From contig JAGHUQ010000004.1 in the NCBI GenBank assembly GCA_018064725.1, positions 1 to 53,520 of the forward strand: a stretch of 53,520 nucleotides of DNA. The letters are read 5' to 3'. Position 1 is the first letter of the stretch, and each line of letters opens with the position of its first letter. Positions 21,474-29,258 of the stretch are shown here, in pieces. The position numbers and the translations under genes are program-made. The notes under the pieces are model-generated. The model saw nothing but the letters and a program-made list of their open reading frames with translations. It did no database searches and was not told where the DNA came from. The stretch is from Candidatus Cryptobacteroides caccocaballi. GTDB taxonomy: Bacteria; Bacteroidota; Bacteroidia; Bacteroidales; UBA932.

Positions 21474-22904
21474 ATGAGAAAGACATTCATAATCATCGCG
21501 GCCATGCTCGCCGCTGCCTGCTCGCCAAAGAACGAGAAGCAGGTTTACATTCCTAAGGATCTCCAGGAGATGGACCTCAAGGACACCGCTTCTCTCTGGT
21601 GCTATGAAAGGTCTGCAGAGAATGACGACCTCGTATTCTTCTGGCAGAAAGGCTTCGGTCCCGACCTTGCGACCGCACCGGACTATCTCGGTCATAACAT
21701 GAAGGTAGACCTTCCTAACCTCATGGAAAGGTCTCAGCACTTCTATGACTTCTTCAAGAATGACCTCGGTTTCATACAGCCAGGTTCCAATGCCGACATC
21801 TACAAGATGATGGTAATGCTTATGTACTCAGACGAGGGAACCGCATATGGTGGAGATTACGACGGCGTCATCGGTGGTCTCTGGGTCACCCCGCTCCGCA
21901 CGTATGAGAAGAACCTCAACGTAATCGCGCACGAGCTTGGACACTCTTTCCAGAGCCAGCTTTCAAACGACACGGACAGCGGCTTCGGCGGGGGCGGAAT
22001 CTATGAGATGACATCACAGTGGATGCTCTGGAACGTCAACGAGGACTGGATGACCAGCGAGAATTACCACTGGAAGGCATTCATGGACCTGACCCATCTC
22101 GCATTCATGCATCCGGACAACATGTACCATTCTCCATATGTGCTCGAGTATTGGTCGAACAAGCATGGACTCAAGTTCATCGGCGACCTCTGGAGGGCAG
22201 CGAACCATCGTCATGACGTTATCCAGGTCTACGAAGAGTTCACCGGCATCGACGACTATCAGTTCGGACAGGAGATGTACGAGTTTGCATCAAAGTCCAT
22301 GACCTACGACTTCGACAGAGTCCGGGAGATCGCTGCTCCTTATGCAAACCAGCATACAGGGAAGCTCGAAGAGCCTGACGCTCAAGGATGGAGACGCATC
22401 GCACAGGGTCAGGAGCCACAGCAGTATGGCTACAACGGTATCGAACTTGACGTACCTGCACCTGGCACGACCATCGCAATCAACCTCAAGGGTGAGGCTC
22501 CTTACCTTGGTCCTATGAAGCGTTCAGCTGCGGCCTACGAGATTCCGGATGAGGTCGATGGTTCTGTAGGAGCCGAGCTTACGGACAGCGAGGACAAGCC
22601 GAACCTTCCAAAGGCTGATGTGCCTACACGTGAGGAAGCTCTCAAATCCGCAGCATCAGAGGCCACATGGACCTTTGGTCTCGTCGGTGTCAAGGCCGAT
22701 GGCACCCCTATCTATTCAGAGAGCCACAGCGTCGTATATGAAGGCATGGGATGGCAGAACTCTCTCGAGTTCACTGTTCCTTCGGACGAGCCGCTCGCAC
22801 ATCTCTGGCTCGTAGTCGTAGCGACTCCGCAGCACCATGTGGACGTCCTGGAGTGGAACAATGACTATCTGCTCTACTTCCCTTACAGGATTCACATCGA
22901 ATAA
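21474..22904 (+). CDS. Lipoprotein with HExxH zincin-like motif (DUF6055-like, tentative)
   Basis: Lipobox AMLAAAC; NVIAHELGHSFQSQLSNDTDSGFGGGGIYEMTSQWM. Family name from memory, not searched. Confidence 0.6.
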   Translation: MRKTFIIIAAMLAAACSPKNEKQVYIPKDLQEMDLKDTASLWCYERSAENDDLVFFWQKGFGPDLATAPDYLGHNMKVDLPNLMERSQHFYDFFKNDLGFIQPGSNADIYKMMVMLMYSDEGTAYGGDYDGVIGGLWVTPLRTYEKNLNVIAHELGHSFQSQLSNDTDSGFGGGGIYEMTSQWMLWNVNEDWMTSENYHWKAFMDLTHLAFMHPDNMYHSPYVLEYWSNKHGLKFIGDLWRAANHRHDVIQVYEEFTGIDDYQFGQEMYEFASKSMTYDFDRVREIAAPYANQHTGKLEEPDAQGWRRIAQGQEPQQYGYNGIELDVPAPGTTIAINLKGEAPYLGPMKRSAAAYEIPDEVDGSVGAELTDSEDKPNLPKADVPTREEALKSAASEATWTFGLVGVKADGTPIYSESHSVVYEGMGWQNSLEFTVPSDEPLAHLWLVVVATPQHHVDVLEWNNDYLLYFPYRIHIE

Positions 22905-22909
22905 CAAAC

Positions 22910-22944
22910 AAAGAGGCGGTGACCAAGATGGTCACCGCCTCTTT
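22910..22944. terminator. Bidirectional Rho-independent terminator between the HExxH lipoprotein and pta
   Basis: 15-bp perfect stem AAAGAGGCGGTGACC-aagat-GGTCACCGCCTCTTT between convergent genes. Confidence 0.85.
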
Positions 22945-22965
22945 TATAATCTGATTATTGTCTGC

Positions 22966-23976
22966 TTATTTAGCGTCCATAGCCTGGCAGGCGGTGATAG
23001 CTACCATCTTGTAGATATCGTCCACTGAACAGCCGCGGCTGAGGTCATTTACAGGACGTGCGATACCCTGGAGGATAGGGCCGATAGCATCTGCACCACC
23101 AAGACGCTGGATGAGCTTGTAACCGATGTTACCAGCCTCGAGGCTTGGGAATACGAGAACGTTAGCCTTACCTGCGATCTCTGAACCAGGAGCCTTCTTG
23201 CTACCTACTGAAGGAACGAGAGCGGCATCAGCCTGGAGCTCACCGTCAAGCTTGAGAGCTGGATCGAGCTCATGAGCAAGCTTGGTAGCCTCAACTACCT
23301 TATCAACGGCCTCATGCTTTGCAGAACCCTTGGTAGAGAATGAAAGCATTGCGACACGTGGATCAGCGAAACCAGCTACGCTCTTTGCGGTCTGAGCTGT
23401 GCAGACAGCGATCTGTGCAAGCTGAGAAGCGTCTGGAACAGGAGTAACGGCAACGTCACCGATTACGAGGACACCGTTCTCACCGTACTGCTCAGCATTG
23501 GTGAGCATGAGCATAGCGCCACTTACGCAGCTGATGCCAGGAGCGCACTTGATGATCTGGAGTGCAGGACGAAGTGTATCACCGGTAGTAGAGAGAGCGC
23601 CGCTGATCTGACCGTCAGCATCGCCGCTCTTGATGATAAGGCAACCGAAATAGAGAGTGTTGGTCTTTACGAGCTTCTCTGCCTGCTCCATGGTCATACC
23701 CTTGTTCTTGCGGAGCTCATAGAGGAGGTTGATGTACTCTGGAGTCTTCTCTGAAGTAGCAGGATCGATGATGGTAGCCTTATCGATGTTCTTGAGACCG
23801 AGTTCAGCTGCCTTTGCGAGAATCTCCTCGCGGTTACCGATGAGGATGATCTCTGCAAGCTCGTCACGAAGAGCCTGATCTGCTGCTGTGATGGTACGCT
23901 CCTCGAGGGACTCAGGGAGCACGATGCGCTGCTTGTTCGCCTTAGCGCGTGCGATGATGTTGTCAATCAAAGCCAT
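22966..23976 (-). CDS. pta: Phosphate acetyltransferase
   Basis: MALIDNIIARAKANKQRIVLPESLEERTITAADQ; GLVKTNTLYFG-like and SGALSTTGDTLRPALQIIK; adjacent to ackA. Confidence 0.95.
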   Translation of the reverse strand: MALIDNIIARAKANKQRIVLPESLEERTITAADQALRDELAEIILIGNREEILAKAAELGLKNIDKATIIDPATSEKTPEYINLLYELRKNKGMTMEQAEKLVKTNTLYFGCLIIKSGDADGQISGALSTTGDTLRPALQIIKCAPGISCVSGAMLMLTNAEQYGENGVLVIGDVAVTPVPDASQLAQIAVCTAQTAKSVAGFADPRVAMLSFSTKGSAKHEAVDKVVEATKLAHELDPALKLDGELQADAALVPSVGSKKAPGSEIAGKANVLVFPSLEAGNIGYKLIQRLGGADAIGPILQGIARPVNDLSRGCSVDDIYKMVAITACQAMDAK

Positions 23977-23997
23977 GGTTATATCTCTTATAAAATG

Positions 23998-25212
23998 TTA
24001 TTCCTGTTCGTTGAGAACGATGTTCATGGTATCGCGGGCAATCATGAGCTCCTCGTTGGTAGCGATGACAGCCATCTTGACCTTAGAGTCAGGGAGTGTG
24101 AGCATGATCTCGTCACCACGGGTCTCGTTAGCCTCGTAGTTGAACTTCACGCCAAGGTAACCGAGGTTCTCTGAGATGCGACGACGAAGGCGTGCATTGT
24201 TCTCTCCGATTCCACCGGTGAAGATGATGAGATCCACACCGTTCATCTCTGCGGTATAGCTTCCGATGTACTTGATGATGTCATGGGTGAGCTTCTTGAG
24301 AGCGAGCTTTGCGCGAGGATTGCCCTCGTTTGCAGCGGCGCTCACGTCGCGAAGGTCATTTGAAATGCCGGAAACGCCGAGGAGACCGGACTTCTTGTTC
24401 ATGAGAGTGTCCATCTCGGCAGCAGTCTTACCTTCCTTCATCTCGATGTAGGTAACGACAGCAGGGTCGATCGAGCCGCAACGGGTACCCATGATGAGAC
24501 CGTCGAGAGGAGTGAGACCCATGGTGGTATCCACTACCTTACCATTCTCGACAGCAGCGATAGAGCTACCGTTTCCGAGGTGGCAGGTGATGATCTTGGA
24601 ATTGTTGATGTCAAGACCAGCGAACTTTGCGCCCTCTGCAGATACGTACCTGTGGCTGGTGCCATGGAAACCGTACTTGCGGATAGAATACTTCTCGTAG
24701 TACTCGTATGGGAGAGCATACATGTAGTTGTATGCAGGCATGGTCTGATGGAATGCAGTGTCGAATACAGCAACCTGCGGAACCTCTGGAAGGACTTCCT
24801 TCACTGCGCGTATACCGCGGAGGTTTGCAGGGTTATGGAGAGGTCCGAGGTCACAGCACTTCTCCACGATAGAGATGAGGTGCTCGTCAACGAGCTTGCT
24901 GCATACGATCTCAGAACCGCCATGGAGCACGCGATGGCCCACAGCCTCGATGTCCTCAAGGGTATTGAGGCAACCGAGCTGCTTGTCGAGGAGAGCCTTG
25001 AGGACTTCCTTTACACCTACGGTATGATCTGCGACCGGAGTCTCATAATCGATTGAGTCCTTACCGATGGTAGTATGTTTCACATGACCCATCTCGCTGC
25101 CGATTCTCTCTACGAGACCCTTAGCCACGAGATTGTAGATTTCATTGCTCTTCATGTCAAGAAGCTGGTACTTGAGTGAAGAACTTCCGCAATTCAATAC
25201 GAGGATAATCAT
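23998..25212 (-). CDS. ackA: Acetate kinase
   Basis: MIILVLNCGSSSLKYQLLDM, VFDTAFHQTMPAYNYMYALPYEYYEKYSIRKYGFHGTSHRYVS, GGIGENNARLR. Confidence 0.96.
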   Translation of the reverse strand: MIILVLNCGSSSLKYQLLDMKSNEIYNLVAKGLVERIGSEMGHVKHTTIGKDSIDYETPVADHTVGVKEVLKALLDKQLGCLNTLEDIEAVGHRVLHGGSEIVCSKLVDEHLISIVEKCCDLGPLHNPANLRGIRAVKEVLPEVPQVAVFDTAFHQTMPAYNYMYALPYEYYEKYSIRKYGFHGTSHRYVSAEGAKFAGLDINNSKIITCHLGNGSSIAAVENGKVVDTTMGLTPLDGLIMGTRCGSIDPAVVTYIEMKEGKTAAEMDTLMNKKSGLLGVSGISNDLRDVSAAANEGNPRAKLALKKLTHDIIKYIGSYTAEMNGVDLIIFTGGIGENNARLRRRISENLGYLGVKFNYEANETRGDEIMLTLPDSKVKMAVIATNEELMIARDTMNIVLNEQE

Positions 25213-25263
25213 ATATTATAAGCTTAATTAATTTTCTCGGGAATAATTTCCATTATATCAAGG

Positions 25264-25271
25264 CAAATTTA
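25264..25271 (-). promoter_or_regulatory. Putative -7 box (TAAATTTG) of ackA-pta
   Basis: Matches TAnnTTTG on the minus strand upstream of ackA. Confidence 0.5.
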
Positions 25272-25312
25272 CTAATTTTATTAATAATATCGCCGAAAAT
25301 GAAGGGAAGATT

Positions 25313-26365
25313 ATGAAGGGTCCGGAGTTGGTCGCCGCCCTGGCGACCGGAGTGGCGGCGGGAGTGCTGTTTCCATACGATCACATCATCCTGTCCGGCA
25401 TGGTAACTTTGCTCGGCAGCATCATGGCATATCTGCTTTTGAAGGGCACGGAAAGCCGTTTTCCGTGGTATTTTGCAGTGCTGTTCCTGGCAGGAGCGTG
25501 CCGAGGACTGGCGTGGAAGATTGCAGGAGGAACAGGCCTCGAACCGCAGGACATGCAGCTGGTCGTCAAGGCTCGTGAAGCACTGTACGGGGCGATAGAT
25601 TCAGCAGGATTCGGCGAGAGCTCGGCACCTCTCGTGAAAGCCCTCCTGTCCGGAGACAGAAGCGACATCCCATCCGGACTCAGGGAAGCATTCCGCAACA
25701 GCGGAGCATCCCATATCCTCGCACTCTCCGGGATGCATCTCGGAATAATATACGCCATTCTGTCCAAGTGCATGTCCATTGCCGGAGGCCATCCTGTCGT
25801 GGTACGTCTGCGTGCCGCCGTCATCGTGACATGCTGCCTCATCTATGCCGTCGTAACCGGAGCATCGCCATCGATCATGCGAGCCTTCCTCTTCATCCTC
25901 CTCAGGGAAATTGCCGTCGTCAGCTGCAGAAGCAGGGAGCCGCTCACCATCTTCTCAAGCGCGATGATGATACAGCTTCTTCTCTCCCCCGGAAACATAC
26001 TCACCCCAGGATTCCAGCTGTCCTACCTCGCGATGGCCGGCATATACATACTCTTCCCATGGCTCTCATCCTTCTATCCTCCGGGCCCGAAAGATCCCCT
26101 GAAGAAAGTATGGGACATCGCGACGCTGAGCATTTCATGCCAAGCATTCACGGCACCCGTGGCATGGTATCATTTCCACAGCTTTCCGCAATGGTTCCTG
26201 CTTACGAACATGATAGCAATGCCTCTTGCAAGCCTGCTGATACCGGTGTCGCTGAGCGTTATCGTGCTGTCACAGATAGGAGCTTGCCCTGTCTTTCTCT
26301 CAAGATTCGCAGATCTGCTGGCCCAACTGATGAGCAGCGCACTGACTATCATCAGCACGCTATGA
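25313..26365 (+). CDS. Short ComEC/Rec2 competence-domain membrane protein
   Basis: ASHILALSGMHLGIIYAIL, VVTGASPSIMRAFLFILL, SPGNILTPGFQLSYLAMAGI. Only 350 aa; no C-terminal metallo-beta-lactamase segment. Confidence 0.8.
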   Translation: MKGPELVAALATGVAAGVLFPYDHIILSGMVTLLGSIMAYLLLKGTESRFPWYFAVLFLAGACRGLAWKIAGGTGLEPQDMQLVVKAREALYGAIDSAGFGESSAPLVKALLSGDRSDIPSGLREAFRNSGASHILALSGMHLGIIYAILSKCMSIAGGHPVVVRLRAAVIVTCCLIYAVVTGASPSIMRAFLFILLREIAVVSCRSREPLTIFSSAMMIQLLLSPGNILTPGFQLSYLAMAGIYILFPWLSSFYPPGPKDPLKKVWDIATLSISCQAFTAPVAWYHFHSFPQWFLLTNMIAMPLASLLIPVSLSVIVLSQIGACPVFLSRFADLLAQLMSSALTIISTL

Positions 26366-26387
26366 CAAAGCAAGCAGTAGCGGTCAG

Positions 26388-27473
26388 CTATTCCAGCACG
26401 AAAGAAGATGAGGTCCAGGCTTTCATCTCACCGGCCTCATCATAGATCAGGCATGCCTCGATACCCGGCATGGACTCCACCATCGCGCTTGCCTGCTCGA
26501 GTCCAAGAACCATGCAGATGGTGGCAAGGGCATCAGCCTTCGTCGAAAGGAAATCCCCGCCGTCAGTAGCAATCACGGTAGCGGAGAGCAGAGAGTGTGA
26601 AACCGGATAACCGGAACGAGGGTCGATGGAATGTGAGTATTTCTTGCCGTCCTTGACATAGAACTTGCGGTAATTTCCCGAGGTGACGATGCCGCAAGGA
26701 CCGGAAGGAGAGTGGAATACGCCCTGTACCATTGCCCCGGTGACATTGTTGCCGTCCTCAGGCTTGTCGATGCCAAGGGTCCATGCCTGACCTGAAGGAT
26801 TTACGCCGTCACAGAAGATCTCCCCTCCTATGTTGATAAGCATATCATGGACTCCGACCGAATACAGATATGACGCAACCAGGTCGACACTGTATCCCTG
26901 AGCGACAGCATTGAAATTCAGCTTGGGAAGAACTGGTGCATCGTCGGCAAGGCCTTCGAGGACTAGATCCTTCGGAGCAAGCGTGCCATCCGCGGACAAG
27001 ACATCGTCCATGTCAGGCACCAGGCGTCTCATTCCACAGCCGGAAAGGGTCATGGCCACCTGCTCGTCAGAAGGCATCTCACCTTCGGTAAAGCCGAAGC
27101 CCCATATATCGAAGAGAGGGCCCGCAGCAACGTCCAGTACTCCTTCGCTATCCTTCCAGAAATCATAAGACCTCGAATAGATATCCACCAGCATATCATC
27201 AGGAACTATCGTTTCTCCGGAGTTGAACTTCGACAGGAGAGATTCCTTGTTGTATCCAGAAAGCGAAAAGTCCACGACGTTGAGTATCGAGTCGATGGAA
27301 TGCTTCATGCTTTCAGGAGGTACGCTTGCACCCTCCGAGTTTACCGTGATCTGATAGTTTCCTCCCTGTGCATAACCCGTAATTGAGACATAGCCGGATT
27401 TCCCGCAGGAAACTGCAGACAACAGGGCTGCCGAAGCAACCAATAGCATGGTAATTGTATTGAGAGTCTTCAT
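26388..27473 (-). CDS. apbE: FAD:protein FMN transferase, ApbE family lipoprotein
   Basis: Lipobox LLSAVSC; LNFNAVAQGYSVDLVASYL, DMLINIGGEI, YSHSIDPRSGYPVSHSLLSATVIA. Confidence 0.9.
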   Translation of the reverse strand: MKTLNTITMLLVASAALLSAVSCGKSGYVSITGYAQGGNYQITVNSEGASVPPESMKHSIDSILNVVDFSLSGYNKESLLSKFNSGETIVPDDMLVDIYSRSYDFWKDSEGVLDVAAGPLFDIWGFGFTEGEMPSDEQVAMTLSGCGMRRLVPDMDDVLSADGTLAPKDLVLEGLADDAPVLPKLNFNAVAQGYSVDLVASYLYSVGVHDMLINIGGEIFCDGVNPSGQAWTLGIDKPEDGNNVTGAMVQGVFHSPSGPCGIVTSGNYRKFYVKDGKKYSHSIDPRSGYPVSHSLLSATVIATDGGDFLSTKADALATICMVLGLEQASAMVESMPGIEACLIYDEAGEMKAWTSSSFVLE

Positions 27474-27479
27474 TCAGTG

Positions 27480-27487
27480 CAAAATTA
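27480..27487 (-). promoter_or_regulatory. Putative -7 box (TAATTTTG) of apbE
   Basis: Matches TAnnTTTG just upstream of the apbE start. Confidence 0.45.
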
Positions 27488-27560
27488 CGCTTTTTCACTG
27501 ATTTTAGAGGAAAAATGCTCATATTTGCAAGGTTATACTGTAAACAAACACATTAATAGA

Positions 27561-28556
27561 ATGAAACTCGGAAAGGCATTTTCTACCTTCTTCTGCATAG
27601 CGGCCGCAATCGTCGCACTTTCATCATGCAAGAAAAAAAACGAGGATGACACCCTGTACTTCTCAGGCAACCTCAAGGTCCACGGAGGAAAGTCCATCAT
27701 CGCACAGGGAGAGACGCTCAAGTTCACGGCAGACGGACTCACCGGAACCGAAGGCCTTGATCTGACGTACAAGTGGACCGTGACAGACAAATCGAAGGCA
27801 GATACATCATATCTTGCCAAAGGAGAGTGGGAATACACCTTCCCTAAGGATGGCCTCAAGACCTACACTGTCACCTGCACCGTGTCTGCAACAGGTTACT
27901 ACAGTGCATCCGGAACCACCAATCTCACCATGGTCAAGCCAGGACCTGACGGAAGCATACCTGAGATATTCAACAATGAGGACACCGATTTCGTTACGGA
28001 TGAGGACGGAAATGCCTATTCTTATGTAAAGATAGGAGACCTCTTCTGGACAACCAGAAACCTCGGAACCAGCAAGGCCGGTGTCTCATATTTCGATGCG
28101 CCTATCATGAACGGCATCTCCGGAAAGTACTACACCTACGACGAAGCACTCACCATCTGTCCTGAAGGATGGAGACTCCCTACCGATGCAGAATGGATGA
28201 GCGTAGCACAGACCCTCACAGAGGAGCCCCTCAAGGAGCACGAGACCTGGAAGGGCGTCTGCGGTGGCTTCATGATTTATGCGAACTTCAACGAATACAA
28301 GCTCTGGGATTTCTGGCCGGAGGTTGACGTGACCAACAGCACCGACCTCAGAGTAATCCCTGTAGGATACGCAAATACGGAAACCCTCAATTTCGAGAGC
28401 TTCAACGAGCAGGCTGTATTCTGGACTGCCGATGAAAGGAACGATGAGCAGGCCTTCGTAAGATACATCGTAGAGTCCGTTCCGGACATGTATTGCATGG
28501 CTGCACACAAGTCAAGCTTCGGAGCATCCGTACGCTGCGTCAAAGATGCCGAATAA
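27561..28556 (+). CDS. FISUMP-domain lipoprotein with N-terminal PKD-like region
   Basis: Start at 27561 gives MKLGKAFSTFFCIAAAIVALSSCKKKN. C-terminal GNAYSYVKIGDLFWTTRNLGTS...CPEGWRLPTDAEW...SFGASVRCVKD. Confidence 0.85.
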   Translation: MKLGKAFSTFFCIAAAIVALSSCKKKNEDDTLYFSGNLKVHGGKSIIAQGETLKFTADGLTGTEGLDLTYKWTVTDKSKADTSYLAKGEWEYTFPKDGLKTYTVTCTVSATGYYSASGTTNLTMVKPGPDGSIPEIFNNEDTDFVTDEDGNAYSYVKIGDLFWTTRNLGTSKAGVSYFDAPIMNGISGKYYTYDEALTICPEGWRLPTDAEWMSVAQTLTEEPLKEHETWKGVCGGFMIYANFNEYKLWDFWPEVDVTNSTDLRVIPVGYANTETLNFESFNEQAVFWTADERNDEQAFVRYIVESVPDMYCMAAHKSSFGASVRCVKDAE

Positions 28557-28573
28557 TCTCAGCACGATATGAG

Positions 28574-28607
28574 AAAAGGCCGTGAACAGAAATTCACGGC
28601 CTTTTTT
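28574..28607 (+). terminator. Rho-independent terminator after the FISUMP gene
   Basis: 13-bp stem AAAAGGCCGTGAA-cagaaa-TTCACGGCCTTTT followed by T residues. Confidence 0.85.
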
Positions 28608-28622
28608 ATATCCTCATTGTAC

Positions 28623-29258
28623 CTAGCGCAGGTCAGTTATGATGTAGTCCCGTCCGAAAGAAGAATCCTTGATGGTGAATTCCGCGGCACTGGCCTTAGG
28701 ACCGAAACTGAAATTCGGGATCGTGATGTCGGTAACTGTTCCGTCCTTGACAGTCGCCTTCATGGAATACATCGCCGAGGCATCTGAGGCAATGGTAACC
28801 ACCAGTTCCCTGATATCGATGCTGGACACCTTAGGCACGAGCGTATAGCGTATCGCCGGCTTACCGTTGACATTCGTCTGCGCTTCGCTCTTGATGTTGA
28901 AGGCCTGTCCGATGCTGCCTATGAGCAGAGCCGGATTGAAGGCTCCTGCAGCCTCGGGAGAGTCCACCGGTTCTATTATGACTTCCTTGGAGTCCCTGTC
29001 CACAGTCCACATGGTGCTGCCGTTGCATGTCATCTCGAAGGAGCTCAGCTTAAGAGTGAAACAGTCCCCCTGGACTGCCGCCGATCCGCTGCCGTTCATA
29101 TGTGCCCCCGCAGAGAACTTATAGCTGAAAGATGCCTTGTTCGTCGCCACCTTTTCAGTGAACGTCGTAAGGGCATTCTTCTGCTGGGCGCCAGCCAGAA
29201 GCCCCGGAAGAAGTGCGATGCCGACCAAAAGAGGTCTGATAGAGAGTTTCATCATCAT
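28623..29258 (-). CDS. LolA-like outer-membrane lipoprotein carrier
   Basis: Signal peptide; SFSYKFSAGAHMNGSGSAAVQGDCFTLKLSSFEMTCNGSTMWTVDRDSKEVIIEP; overlaps the ftsK stop by 4 nt. Confidence 0.8.
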   Translation of the reverse strand: MMMKLSIRPLLVGIALLPGLLAGAQQKNALTTFTEKVATNKASFSYKFSAGAHMNGSGSAAVQGDCFTLKLSSFEMTCNGSTMWTVDRDSKEVIIEPVDSPEAAGAFNPALLIGSIGQAFNIKSEAQTNVNGKPAIRYTLVPKVSSIDIRELVVTIASDASAMYSMKATVKDGTVTDITIPNFSFGPKASAAEFTIKDSSFGRDYIITDLR

